This document shows positions 27,325 to 36,299 of a DNA stretch of 64,000 nucleotides, piece by piece. The stretch covers positions 788,019 to 852,018 of the forward strand of contig NZ_LT854640.1 of NCBI RefSeq assembly GCF_900184255.1, written 5' to 3'. Under the pieces are notes generated by a model. It saw only the letters and a list, made by a program, of their open reading frames with translations. It made no database searches and was not told the DNA's origin. This stretch comes from Haloimpatiens massiliensis. Lineage in GTDB: Bacteria; Bacillota; Clostridia; Clostridiales; Clostridiaceae. The first letter of the stretch is position 1. Every line of letters begins with the position of its first letter. The translations under genes were made by a program, and so were the position numbers.

Positions 27325-27536
27325 ATAATTTAACTTATATTATAACTCTCTTAATGAGTCAATATATTATATTGCAAAAACGTGAAGTTGTCAATGTTTT
27401 TTTCAAAAAAGCATGAAAAATCTTATTCATATTAGTTAATATGTCTTAGTCTCATTTCAAAGCTTTTCGTTCGTTTGTAAAGTCTCAAGTAAATACATAT
27501 AATTAGTTTTATTAATTACAAGATTTACAAAATGAA

Positions 27537-29996
27537 ATGGGCGATTTAATTATGTTATCAATGTTAATAGATTTATCATTAAGTGACAAAAATCAATATG
27601 GCACTAAGGCAAGTTCATTAGGTGAGCTAATGAACAATGGAGAAGAAGTTCCAAATGGATTTGCACTATCTTCAGAGTTTTTTATTGAGTTTCTTAAGTA
27701 TAATAATTTTCATTATAGCATTCAAGACTACGTAGCTTGTAATGAAGAAATCTACAATTTTATATTAAATGGGCAGTTTTCTTGTAAAATGGAGACAAGC
27801 CTTCTTAGATTTTTCAACAACATACAAACTAAAGAAGTCCAAGAAAAATTTGTAGTAAGATCCTCTGCATTAAGTGAAGATAATGACACATATAGTATGG
27901 CAGGTATGTTTTCTTCATACATAAACTTAAATTCTTTTGAAGAAGTTAAAAATTGTATAAAAAAGTGTTATGCTTCACTGTTTAATGATAAAGTCATAGA
28001 ATATTTTGTAAATAATAATTTAATTTTTGAAGATTTGAAAATGTGTATAATAGTCCAGAATTTTATTTTAGGAGATTATTCTGGAGTTAATTTTTCAGTT
28101 GATACTATTGATATGAATGAAGACATAATGCATATTAATGCAGTAAATGGCTTATGTGATAATTATGTTAGTGGTAAAGCTAGTTCAGCTTTTTATAAAA
28201 TCAACAAAAAAAATGGTGAAATACTTGATAAAAAAATTCCAGAAAACTTTCTTTCTCCATCAAAGAATATAATAAAAAGGTTATATGAAATCACATTGAA
28301 AATAGAAAGAATTTTTGGTAAATATCAAGATGTGGAATGGACCATTACCAATGATAAGATTTATATACTACAAGCTAGAGCTATTACCACCTTTAAAATT
28401 AAGAATTTCCAATTTAATTGGCAAAAAGAAGAGGATGATAACTATACTTGGTATAGAGAAAGTGATATACCTTATAAACCTTTAATTAATGAATTAAACC
28501 TAATACAGGGAGATGCATTAAATTCAGGCTTTTATGCAACAGGTTTTCAAGACTTTTATACTGAATATTGTGTACAAAATGGTTACTTCTTTTATAGAGA
28601 TAAAAAAATGCTAAATAGGGAGTATCAAGAACAAAACTTTTTAGCTATGATAGATGAGCTACATAATAAATATAAGAATATATTTCAAGATGTTGTGCTA
28701 CCAGAATTATTGTGTATTAAAAAAGATTTAGATAATTATATACGAAAAGAGTTATCACCACAAGAAGTGTTAATATTCTTGGAGAAATCCATTAGCTACA
28801 TGAATTTTCTATCCGCAAATCATCAGCCAGTTACCCATGGATGCGATTACCTAGACACTTTCATGGAATATTACAAAAGTATAAATGATGATTATACTGT
28901 AGAGGATTTTTATGATTTAGTATTTAATGTTAGTATACTAAATAAAGAAAGAGAATTTTATATTGCTATGGCTAATGAAGTAAATTCAAATGCAATTTTA
29001 AATAAAATGTTTAAAAATTGCCAGTATAATGAACTTCTATATTCAAGACTCACTAGAATTTCTGAAAGTAAAAATCTACTGAAATTAATAAAAGATTACA
29101 TAGCTTTATTTGGAATTTGTAACTTAGATATTGATGTTAATAGCCCTTATTTAGAGCCTTTATTAATGGAAGCCCCTTCTAAAGTAATAGGACATATCCG
29201 TGGATTTTTAGACCTTAATATTAAAAATTTTAAAGCTTCAATAGAAAATTCTTTAAAAAATAAAAAAAGAATTAAAGCGAATATATTGAGAAATTTAGAT
29301 AAAAAAGAAGTTGAAGAATTTTTAAATAAACTTACTTTAGCAGAAAAAGCATATTTGGCAAGAGATGACCATCATTATTACTTTGAACGTATGACAAAGT
29401 CATACTTACGTCTAGCATTAGGAGAGACTACAAAGATATTAATGAAAAATAAGCAGATACAAAATAAATCAGACATATATTTTCTTACTCTTAATGAAAT
29501 TAAAATGGGGTTATTAAATAGTACTGATTTTAGGGAGCTTATAAATGAAAGAAAAAAGCTATACAATTATCAAAAGAAATTATTTGCACCACCTACTATT
29601 GGAAGAAATCATACTGAAAATACGGATTGCATAAACGAAAATAACGAACAAGATAAAGAAGGCTTCTGTGAAGATGCTATAGTTTTAAAGGGACTTTCAG
29701 GGTTAAGAAAAAAAGTTAATGGAAAGGTTAAAATTGGAATGCCTGCTTATTTAGAAGAAAATAGTATATTAGTAGTTCCTTTTACACGCTGTGGAGAGCT
29801 TGAGCCTATAGTGAATTTCGTAAAAGGCATTATTGTAGAGGTAGGTTCACCATTTGAGCATTTAGGAATTCTTGCCAGAGAAATGAATATACCAGTTATA
29901 TATAATGTTAGAAATATAATGACCTATGTTAGGGATGGGGATGAAGCTACATTAGATGGTTTTACTGGAGAAATTAAAATAATAAGAAAGAACTAA
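27537..29996 (+). CDS. PEP/pyruvate-binding phosphotransferase, PEP synthase/rifampin-phosphotransferase-like
   Basis: An 819-residue three-part enzyme. Residues 1-300 are the PPDK-type ATP-grasp (YGTKASSLGELMNNGEEVPN, FVVRSSALSEDNDTYSMAGM, then YQDVEWTITNDKIYILQARA). A helical linker of about 400 residues follows. Residues 735-815 are the swivelling phosphohistidine domain, VGSPFEHLGILAREMNIPVI, which aligns without gaps to the GGxxxHxAIVxRExGIP consensus and keeps the His. The family passes the beta-phosphate of ATP through this His to pyruvate or, in Rph, to rifampicin. The target here is unknown. No clear ribosome binding site fits ATG 27537 or the alternative ATG 27552. It follows the DUF6323/DUF6179-like pair. 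Confidence 0.85.
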   Translation: MGDLIMLSMLIDLSLSDKNQYGTKASSLGELMNNGEEVPNGFALSSEFFIEFLKYNNFHYSIQDYVACNEEIYNFILNGQFSCKMETSLLRFFNNIQTKEVQEKFVVRSSALSEDNDTYSMAGMFSSYINLNSFEEVKNCIKKCYASLFNDKVIEYFVNNNLIFEDLKMCIIVQNFILGDYSGVNFSVDTIDMNEDIMHINAVNGLCDNYVSGKASSAFYKINKKNGEILDKKIPENFLSPSKNIIKRLYEITLKIERIFGKYQDVEWTITNDKIYILQARAITTFKIKNFQFNWQKEEDDNYTWYRESDIPYKPLINELNLIQGDALNSGFYATGFQDFYTEYCVQNGYFFYRDKKMLNREYQEQNFLAMIDELHNKYKNIFQDVVLPELLCIKKDLDNYIRKELSPQEVLIFLEKSISYMNFLSANHQPVTHGCDYLDTFMEYYKSINDDYTVEDFYDLVFNVSILNKEREFYIAMANEVNSNAILNKMFKNCQYNELLYSRLTRISESKNLLKLIKDYIALFGICNLDIDVNSPYLEPLLMEAPSKVIGHIRGFLDLNIKNFKASIENSLKNKKRIKANILRNLDKKEVEEFLNKLTLAEKAYLARDDHHYYFERMTKSYLRLALGETTKILMKNKQIQNKSDIYFLTLNEIKMGLLNSTDFRELINERKKLYNYQKKLFAPPTIGRNHTENTDCINENNEQDKEGFCEDAIVLKGLSGLRKKVNGKVKIGMPAYLEENSILVVPFTRCGELEPIVNFVKGIIVEVGSPFEHLGILAREMNIPVIYNVRNIMTYVRDGDEATLDGFTGEIKIIRKN

Positions 29997-30121
29997 TAAA
30001 TATAAATAATACATTATATAAATATATACCAAGCCCTCCCATATTATAATTTTTATAAAAGGAACTTTTTTATACTCACTTTATCGTCACATAGATAGTT
30101 TATAAGTTGTATTGTGTTAAT

Positions 30122-30158
30122 TTAAAATATGTACAATTATAGCATATAATGGTATGAT
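30122..30158 (+). promoter_or_regulatory. Recurrent 37-bp promoter element, copy 1 (YdcF-like gene)
   Basis: TTAAAATA then TGTACA (-35, 30130-30135), 17-bp spacer with ATTAT-N5-ATAATGG, -10 TATGAT (30153-30158). It belongs to a six-member family in this window and lies about 90 bases before the YdcF-like ATG. Confidence 0.8.
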
Positions 30159-30248
30159 GCTTTTAGATACCATTATATAATAATGCAATTAAATAGTTGA
30201 AAAATCAAAGAGTTTACTGAATTTTATATATTAAGGGGAGATATAAAA

Positions 30249-30812
30249 ATGAACTATCCATTTGATTGTATAAGTAAACTGGTTTTTGTCCATACGGAAA
30301 TTCAGAGTGCAGATATAATTTTGGTACCAGGAGGAAGCCATCCTCAATTGATGGAAAAGGCAGCAGAACTATATAAGAAGGGATTAGCACCATATATATT
30401 ACCAAGTGGCTCAGTTAATCCTAAAATACCAGAATATAACTCAGAATGGGAATTTTTAAAATGTCTGGGAGTAAAATCAGGTGTACCAGAAGAAAAAATA
30501 CTAAAGGAAAATCGAGCAAGAAATACTTTTGAAAATGCAGAATTTTCATGGAAAGTAATAAAAGAAAGTAATTTGCCAATAAAAAAAGCTATCTTAGTTT
30601 GTAAGGCTTATCATTCAAGACGTGCATTATTAACATATCAATTATTATTTCCAAAGGATATAGAATTTTTTGTTGCAACTGTTCCTGACAAAAGAAGAAT
30701 TGAAAAAGATAATTGGTTTTTAGATGAAGAAAAAATAAAAATCGTTATGGGTGAAGTTGTAAAAATAGGTAAATACTTTGAGGATTATATAAAAAAGTTT
30801 CATGCTAAATAA
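30249..30812 (+). CDS. YdcF/SanA-family (DUF218) protein
   Basis: A 187-residue Rossmann-like protein. DIILVPGGSHPQLMEKAAEL matches the DUF218 opening (IvvLGG), with LAPYILPSGS, EFLKCLGVKSGVPEEKILKE, then ENRARNTFENAEFSWKVIKE (the conserved ExxSxnTxENa motif) and AILVCKAYHSRRALLTYQLL. There is no N-terminal membrane anchor, unlike SanA/YdcF proteins that sit in the membrane. Biochemical role is not settled. AAGGGGAG lies 8 bases before the ATG. Expressed from copy 1 of the recurrent promoter. Confidence 0.88.
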   Translation: MNYPFDCISKLVFVHTEIQSADIILVPGGSHPQLMEKAAELYKKGLAPYILPSGSVNPKIPEYNSEWEFLKCLGVKSGVPEEKILKENRARNTFENAEFSWKVIKESNLPIKKAILVCKAYHSRRALLTYQLLFPKDIEFFVATVPDKRRIEKDNWFLDEEKIKIVMGEVVKIGKYFEDYIKKFHAK

Positions 30813-30863
30813 GAGCTAAATAGTAATTCATTATACGAAAATATATTTTAAAGAGGTATGCTT

Positions 30864-31445
30864 ATGATAATAAGAGAGTATAGAGATAATGATAATTTAG
30901 CATGGGTAAGATGCAGAGTTTTATCCTTTTTAGATAGCGCATATTTTGATAATGTATTAAGAGAAAAGGAACATTACCAAAACCCATCAATTGAATTAGT
31001 AGCGGAGGCAGATGGAAAAATAATAGGTTTAATTGATATAGAATATGAGATAGAAAAAGGCTCAGTATGCTATTATACAAGTGAATTAGGTGGAGTTATA
31101 TGGCACCTAGCAGTATTACCTGAATATAGAGGCCAAGGAATAGCAACTTCCTTATTATATAAAGCAATAAGGAAATTAAAGACTAAAAACATAAAAAAGA
31201 TTGAAGCATGGACACGGGACGACAAATGGGTGAATGATTGGTATAAAAGAAGGGGATTTATCCTTAAGGAATCATATTTACATGTTTATACCGAAGGAAA
31301 AGAATGTGGTGAGATTGCTGAATCAAAAATAGAAAATTTATTTATATGTAATTGTTTTGCTCACTATGTAGGGAAAAATACAGATGAAATAAAGAAAGAA
31401 TTTAAAAGAGTACATGAATGTAACTTTTATGAACTAATATTTTAA
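30864..31445 (+). CDS. GNAT-family N-acetyltransferase
   Basis: A 193-residue acetyltransferase. ATG 30864 has AGAGGT 6 bases upstream; the ATG at 30858 is too close. The acetyl-CoA site is clear: VIWHLAVLPEYRGQGIATSL (R/Q-x-x-G-x-G/A as RGQGIA), with NDWYKRRGFILKESYLHVY as the C-terminal GNAT motif. The C-terminal 40 residues (NLFICNCFAHYVGKNTDEIK) extend past the normal fold. Possibly co-transcribed with the YdcF-like gene 50 bases upstream. Confidence 0.9.
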   Translation: MIIREYRDNDNLAWVRCRVLSFLDSAYFDNVLREKEHYQNPSIELVAEADGKIIGLIDIEYEIEKGSVCYYTSELGGVIWHLAVLPEYRGQGIATSLLYKAIRKLKTKNIKKIEAWTRDDKWVNDWYKRRGFILKESYLHVYTEGKECGEIAESKIENLFICNCFAHYVGKNTDEIKKEFKRVHECNFYELIF

Positions 31446-31538
31446 AAGAGGCTGTCGCATTAAAGAATTCACATACAATAAGTTTAAAGTTAACACAATA
31501 TATAGTAGGATTTATTCTTAGTGCGACAGCTCCTTTTA
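31443..31538 (+). terminator. Long-stem terminator
   Basis: GAGGCTGTCGCA with the following TTAAAGAAT pairs with ATTCTTAGTGCGACAGCTCC; about 22 paired positions, then CTTTT. The loop is about 50 bases. Confidence 0.7.
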
Positions 31539-31624
31539 AAATAATTAACTAGATTATATAAAATATGAAGTAACAGAGGAATTTTATGAGTAAAAAACTA
31601 AAATTATTACTATACATACTCATT

Positions 31625-31825
31625 TAACTTTATTTTCATATTTAATATGCATAGGCAATACTCCATAATGATTTCCTATTACAAAACCTTTCTTTATAGC
31701 ATAAATTACGTCTTCTTAATGCTTTGCAATATTTTCACCAATACAGAAGAAAAGAGCTTGTATATTTCTTTTTCAAAGAAAAATCCATCTTTTATTAAAA
31801 TTCTTAATTGATGTATCGTCAATGG
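31625..31825 (-). pseudogene. Decayed remnant, possibly of a polysaccharide-deacetylase-like gene
   Basis: On the minus strand two frames hold short protein-like pieces: LTIHQLRILIKDGFFFEKEI from about 31822, then after a frameshift near 31706 IYAIKKGFVIGNHYGV. The AIKKGFVIGNH string resembles the NodB-domain motif (kGFeIGNHsxsHp), but the histidine pair after it is lost. No start, no ribosome binding site, at least one frameshift. Family assignment is tentative. Confidence 0.35.
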
Positions 31826-31852
31826 TTAAATAAACTTATAATATAAATAATA

Positions 31853-32305
31853 TTATCTTATGTATTCAGTTACTAAATCAGTAAAAAGAACACCTTCTAA
31901 ATGGTCTATTTCATGGCAGAAACATTTTGCTAAATCTCCTGCGCCTGTTAATGTGATTTTTTCTCCATTTTCATTTAATGCTTCTACCGTTACTTTATAT
32001 GGTCTTTTTAATTTTCCCCATGTATTAGGAATGCTTAAACATCCCTCTATAACTTCCTGAACTCCTTCTTGTTTAATTATCTTTGGATTTACTAATTTTA
32101 TAAGTCCTTGCCCCATATCTATTACAACCAATCGCTTTAATATACCTACTTGTGGTGCAGCTAATCCACCACCATTTTCTGTACTATACATAGTATCTGC
32201 CATGTCAGCTAATATTTGTCTTACTTTATCGTCTACAACTTCAACTACCTTACTCTTTTTTCTTAATATTTCATCGTCAAACAATCTAATTTGTCTTAAT
32301 GCCAT
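31853..32305 (-). CDS. def: Peptide deformylase
   Basis: A 150-residue metalloenzyme that removes the formyl group from nascent N-terminal methionine. All three motifs are present: GGGLAAPQVG (45-54; usual GxGLAAxQ), EGCLSIP (87-93, metal-binding Cys) and HEIDHLEG (131-138, two metal-binding His and catalytic Glu). The length fits the short Gram-positive/clostridial type. Its ATG follows the stop codon of the XRE regulator gene with no gap. As most genomes carry a housekeeping def next to fmt, this may be a second copy (inference). Confidence 0.95.
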   Translation of the reverse strand: MALRQIRLFDDEILRKKSKVVEVVDDKVRQILADMADTMYSTENGGGLAAPQVGILKRLVVIDMGQGLIKLVNPKIIKQEGVQEVIEGCLSIPNTWGKLKRPYKVTVEALNENGEKITLTGAGDLAKCFCHEIDHLEGVLFTDLVTEYIR

Positions 32306-32542
32306 CTAAATTACACCTCTACTTTTTTCTGCTCTTGATTTTCTTTCACTTTCCTCAAAAAGAAAAATTTCTTCTATAGTACCATTGAATACCTTAGCAA
32401 TATCGTAAGCTAACCAAATAGATGGTTCAAATTTTCCTGTTTCAATAGCATTAATTGCTTGCCTTGATACTCCTACCAGTTCACCTAATTGCTCCTGAGT
32501 TAACCCTAGTTCTTCAAGGAATTGCTTCAATTTATTTTTCAT
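32306..32542 (-). CDS. Small XRE-family regulator, coupled to def
   Basis: A 78-residue protein, nearly all helix-turn-helix: LGLTQEQLGELVGVSRQAIN then AIETGKFEPSIWLAYDIAKV and FNGTIEEIFLFEE. It belongs to the YgzD-like group of compact XRE regulators. The gene ends exactly where def begins, so both are made from one mRNA. CAGGAGTGAT lies before the ATG. It may repress its own operon. Confidence 0.88.
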   Translation of the reverse strand: MKNKLKQFLEELGLTQEQLGELVGVSRQAINAIETGKFEPSIWLAYDIAKVFNGTIEEIFLFEESERKSRAEKSRGVI

Positions 32543-32773
32543 TAAATATCACTCCTGTAATGTTGACCTTACATTATAAATATAATATTATTTAATTTCC
32601 ATGTCAAGTTAACATTACATTTAGATAGAGTTAATTTACTGTAGGAAAATGAACGATAGAAATCACCCTGAATAAAATAAAGATTTGAATTAATAAAAAT
32701 ATATAACTATTCTATCTCATATTATACCATGATTTCATATTTATGTATCAAATAATGACCATATTATTTAGTT

Positions 32774-34207
32774 TCACATGCCTATTATTGACCTTAATGC
32801 ATTGTATAATCCAGTCTTTTGACCTCTGTCAATAGCCGTCAGGCTGATATCATACGGACTCTTAGATTTATTTGCTGAACATCTTAATTCGCTGATTAAT
32901 TTATCCTGTATATGCTCTTTGTTTTCTCTCTTTTTCTTAATTTTTTGAGCCATCACAAGATCATATATTTTGCCGCCATTTTTCTTATATATTAATAATT
33001 TAGACATCTGAGATACTCCTATTTTACTCCAGCCTCTTGGTCTACTACTTAATCGTTCAGAAAATATATGGCTAATATGGCCTTCGGCACTGCATCCTAT
33101 TATTTCATAACCTTTATCAGCTTTTATTTCTATACCATCCCAGTTATTTAGGATGTAACGTTGAGCTTCTTTTACTGCTTGTATTTTTGTTTCATTTTCA
33201 GTTAAACTTATTATTTTTTTGAACACTTTTCGTGTTTCTTCTCTATCGGGCCAATCTATAGCATCCTTTAATTCTTGTGCAATTAATTCATTATTTAAGT
33301 GTGCTGTTGCAGTTCTTAAGTATTTACTTAAATGATAAGAATCCAGTACAAATTTACTCTTTGGAATCCAATTTACTCCTTCACGTATCCATGAAGCACC
33401 ATCACCAGATAAATATATTGTTTCGATAAAATCAGTATTATATTGATCATAAATATAATTTGCTACTTCAAGCCATAAATCTTCCGATTTTTTATACATG
33501 CCACCAAAATAACGTAAATTTTTCAATACTTTTCTTGCTTTGCTGCTTTTATCTTGATCAATGCCTTCATGTACATATACTAATTTAGGCATAGCTATAT
33601 TTCGCATATTTTGCTTATTATTGTTATTATTTTTACTTTGAAGATGTACATGATCTTCATCCGCTTCTACATACAATATTCTAATATTTCTTTTTTTAGA
33701 TTCCTTAATTTTAGGTTGAACTACATCAACATTATGTATTTTATCCATAACAGCTTGTTTGCTTATTTTATCAGTGTAAGATGCCTTCTCACCTGCTTTT
33801 CTATAACTACTTTCTAACGCTTCTTCAATTGCATTAATAACAACATCTGAACTCACTCTATCGTGAGGTTCTATTCCACTAACGCTATCAACAAGATACT
33901 GTCTTTTTCCATCTTGTTTAGATTTAAAATACGTTCTCTTATAATTTATCATTCCAAAACTAGTCAATAAACTTGTTTTGTCTTTTCTGATTATCTCATA
34001 ATATTGTTTCCTTATCCCGCTGCTACGCAGATAATCATCCATATCCTTCAAAACCTCTATCAGTATATTTCTACCTAGTTCAAATAGATTTTCTTTTAAA
34101 TCTATAATCAAATCAGCAATATCCTTTCTTTCACAAACAAAACTTTTTATCTCTTTTTTAATTTCTTTTACCCCAAATTCATTAAAATGTTGTATACTAT
34201 TATACAT
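32774..34207 (-). CDS. ISLre2 (UPF0236) family transposase
   Basis: 477 residues from ATG 34207 (AAAGGA 11 bases upstream; a TTG at 34219 is in frame). Diagnostic stretches: FGMINYKRTYFKSKQDGKRQ, VEADEDHVHLQS (first acidic residue), YLSGDGASWIREGVNWIPKS, KFVLDSYHLSKYLRTATAHL and RLSSRPRGWSKIGVSQMSKL. The frame is undisturbed, so the transposase may be active. A hairpin covers its ribosome binding site. Confidence 0.92.
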   Translation of the reverse strand: MYNSIQHFNEFGVKEIKKEIKSFVCERKDIADLIIDLKENLFELGRNILIEVLKDMDDYLRSSGIRKQYYEIIRKDKTSLLTSFGMINYKRTYFKSKQDGKRQYLVDSVSGIEPHDRVSSDVVINAIEEALESSYRKAGEKASYTDKISKQAVMDKIHNVDVVQPKIKESKKRNIRILYVEADEDHVHLQSKNNNNNKQNMRNIAMPKLVYVHEGIDQDKSSKARKVLKNLRYFGGMYKKSEDLWLEVANYIYDQYNTDFIETIYLSGDGASWIREGVNWIPKSKFVLDSYHLSKYLRTATAHLNNELIAQELKDAIDWPDREETRKVFKKIISLTENETKIQAVKEAQRYILNNWDGIEIKADKGYEIIGCSAEGHISHIFSERLSSRPRGWSKIGVSQMSKLLIYKKNGGKIYDLVMAQKIKKKRENKEHIQDKLISELRCSANKSKSPYDISLTAIDRGQKTGLYNALRSIIGM

Positions 34208-34275
34208 AGAAGATATCAATCCTTTCTAATTTTTATTTGTTTCTCAACTTATATTTTAGTAGGATGATATCTTCT
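34208..34275 (-). promoter_or_regulatory. Inverted repeat sequestering the transposase ribosome binding site
   Basis: AGAAGATATCAATCCT (34208-34223) and AGGATGATATCTTCT (34261-34275) are near-perfect complements. On the minus-strand transcript the second-synthesised arm contains the AAGGAT site and abuts the ATG. Such a structure in transcripts entering from outside would mask translation, a known way IS elements limit transposase from read-through. Confidence 0.55.
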
Positions 34276-34491
34276 TTTCAACTCTATATGGAAATATATT
34301 CTATTTCTAATTCCCTACAATAACTTTACGCTAACTTACATTTACATTTTAAGGAATTGACTTTGCGGTTTATAGTAGCTACCCAAGTATTACCCCTACA
34401 TACAAATAATCATCATTGGAATATCAAATCCAGCTAACTGGTCAAAATAACATTTTGAATATTTTTTTCAATTCACTTCATTTTTTTATTC

Positions 34492-34522
34492 TTGACTCTA
34501 ACGTAGCGTGATAGTGTATTTT
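34492..34522 (+). promoter_or_regulatory. MerR-type promoter with 19-bp spacer
   Basis: TTGACT at 34492-34497, exactly 19 bases, TATTTT at 34517-34522. The spacer has a dyad CTCTAACG-TA-GCGTGATAG. A 19-bp spacer with the operator between -35 and -10 is the hallmark of MerR/TipA/BmrR-activated promoters. It lies 33 bases before the metalloprotease-MerR operon. Confidence 0.8.
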
Positions 34523-34554
34523 ATAACTATACTAAAAAGAAGAGAGGGAAAAAA

Positions 34555-35463
34555 ATGAAAATTACAGCAATTAGATCAGATGTTATCTATAACAAAATGA
34601 TTTCTGCAAAACCTGATGAACGTGATGACATATACCGTTATGAACTGATGAAACCATTTGAATTCAAATGGTCATGTATTGGTGTTCCAATTAAAGCGGA
34701 TCAGCCAGGTAGTTATGATGTTGTTATGGCAAGCAGTATGGGTGGTGGATTTAAACCAAGGCAAATTAATAGTGAACGAATTAATGACGTTGAAAAAATT
34801 AGCGATGAAAAATTTTGGGATGATTGTGAGAAAAGTATTACAAAAGCGCTTAATAAATTCGAGGATAATGGTATTTCACTTCCTACAAAAGATTATATTT
34901 TTACTGTTTTACTGAATGATCCACTAAACCCAATGTCAAAAATGACTGGTGATTATTGTGGGGATGGTGGAATACCTGGTTATATCATAGGAACAATTAT
35001 ACCTAATAATCATTCTCTTAAAATGTTGCCTGTTGCACTTGCACACGAAACCAATCATAATGTAAGATGGCAGTTTATGCAGTGGAGTAATAAAATTACA
35101 CTAGGAGATATGATTATTAGCGAAGGTTTAGCAGAAAACTTTGCCGCATTTATGTTTGGAGAGGACAAAGTAGGTATGTGGGTTAAAAATACAACAGCAG
35201 AAATACTTTCAAATGTTATTAAACCTGCAATTAAGCATAATTTAAACTGTAGTGACTTCAATAAACTTTCAACATTTTTATATGGCGATGAAATTGCTAC
35301 CATGCGCGGCATGACTCCGGTTGGTATGCCTTATTGTGCAGGATATGCTTGTGGTTATGAGCTAATCAAACATTATCTTAAAAAGACAGGCAAAACAATA
35401 TTTGAAGCTACTATTATACCAACCGATATTATTTTAAAGGAAACAGAGGAGTTTTGGAATTGA
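34555..35463 (+). CDS. DUF2268-like putative zinc metalloprotease
   Basis: A 302-residue soluble protein. LPVALAHETNHNVRWQFMQW has the HExxH-type zinc site (HETNH), and SEGLAENFAAFMFGEDKVG supplies a likely third ligand Glu. GDYCGDGGIPGYIIGTII and the overall layout resemble DUF2268 predicted Zn proteases. No signal peptide, so it acts in the cytoplasm. AGAGAGGG lies before the ATG. Its stop overlaps the start of a TipAS-type MerR regulator and the operon has a MerR-type promoter, so it is an effector gene switched on by a ligand. Confidence 0.8.
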   Translation: MKITAIRSDVIYNKMISAKPDERDDIYRYELMKPFEFKWSCIGVPIKADQPGSYDVVMASSMGGGFKPRQINSERINDVEKISDEKFWDDCEKSITKALNKFEDNGISLPTKDYIFTVLLNDPLNPMSKMTGDYCGDGGIPGYIIGTIIPNNHSLKMLPVALAHETNHNVRWQFMQWSNKITLGDMIISEGLAENFAAFMFGEDKVGMWVKNTTAEILSNVIKPAIKHNLNCSDFNKLSTFLYGDEIATMRGMTPVGMPYCAGYACGYELIKHYLKKTGKTIFEATIIPTDIILKETEEFWN

Positions 35464-36191
35464 AAATTAACGAAGTTGCGAAATTAACAGGAGTTACTGT
35501 AAGAACACTACATTATTATGATGAAATAGGATTACTCAAGCCTAGTAAAATTACTGAAGCTGGTTATCGTATATATGAAGAAAATGACCTTTTTACACTT
35601 CAGCAAATATTATTTTTCAAAGAGTTGGATTTTCCTCTTACTGAAATAAAAAATATCATGCAAATTCCTTCCTTTGATAAACTAAAAGCACTAAAGGCTC
35701 ATAAAGAGTTACTTACTAAAAAGCGTGAACGAATTGATAAATTAATAACCCTTGTAGATAATACTATAAAAGGAGAATGTGATATGAGTTTTAAAGAGTT
35801 TAATATGACTGAAATTGAAAATATGAAAAAAAAATATGCAAAAGAAGCTAAAGAACGTTGGGGTAATACCAGTGCCTACAAAGAAAGTGAGAAAAAAACT
35901 AAGAATTATAGTAAAGAGCAATGGCAAAAAGTAGATGAAAAAAGCAAAGATATTTTTAAAACCTTTGCTGCCAATATGGATAAACATCCCCACAGCAAAG
36001 AAGTTCAAGCACTTGTTAAAGAGTGGCAGAATTTCATAACAGCAAATTTTTATAATTGTACAAATGAAATTTTGAAGTGCCTTGGTATGATGTACGTTGA
36101 AGATGAACGTTTTAAGAAGAATATTGACCAAAATGGCCATGGAACAGCAGAATTTATTTCAAAAGCAATTTCAATTTACTGTAAAAAATAA
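35460..36191 (+). CDS. MerR-family activator with TipAS ligand-binding domain
   Basis: 243 residues from TTG 35460, which has GAGGAG 8 bases upstream and overlaps the protease stop by 4 bases. Residues 1-70 form a MerR helix-turn-helix (KINEVAKLTGVTVRTLHYYD then EIGLLKPSKITEAGYRIY), followed by a coiled-coil. From about 120 the TipAS domain: AKERWGNTSAYKESEKKTKN, then FAANMDKHPHSKEVQALVKE and FYNCTNEILKCLGMMYVEDE. TipAS domains bind thiopeptides and other bulky antibiotics, and the protein then activates the 19-bp-spacer promoter. Here it activates its own operon with the metalloprotease (inference). Confidence 0.93.
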   Translation: MKINEVAKLTGVTVRTLHYYDEIGLLKPSKITEAGYRIYEENDLFTLQQILFFKELDFPLTEIKNIMQIPSFDKLKALKAHKELLTKKRERIDKLITLVDNTIKGECDMSFKEFNMTEIENMKKKYAKEAKERWGNTSAYKESEKKTKNYSKEQWQKVDEKSKDIFKTFAANMDKHPHSKEVQALVKEWQNFITANFYNCTNEILKCLGMMYVEDERFKKNIDQNGHGTAEFISKAISIYCKK

Positions 36192-36299
36192 GTGGAGTTT
36201 TTCAAAATAAACTTCTATGAAGAGAATCAACCTACATTAAAAAACTTCTAAAATGTAATAATATTTTTATGGATCAAAAACTTATTTGTATCCTAATGA

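Larger units (their letters stand above)
32640..34319 (-). mobile_element. ISLre2-family insertion sequence
   Basis: About 1.68 kb around a full-length ISLre2 transposase. Ends were placed by a short inverted match: TGTAGGAAAATGAACGATAG at the left against TGTAGGGAATTAGAAATAGA (complement) at the right, which is imperfect, so the borders are approximate. Candidate flanking repeats TAATTTAC and AACTTTAC agree at only 6 of 8 positions and are not convincing. It separates the def operon from the metalloprotease operon. Confidence 0.7.

Noticed and set aside
32640..34319. 8-bp target duplication around the ISLre2 element
   Set aside because: TAATTTAC and AACTTTAC match at only 6 of 8 positions and the ends themselves are uncertain, so I do not claim a duplication.
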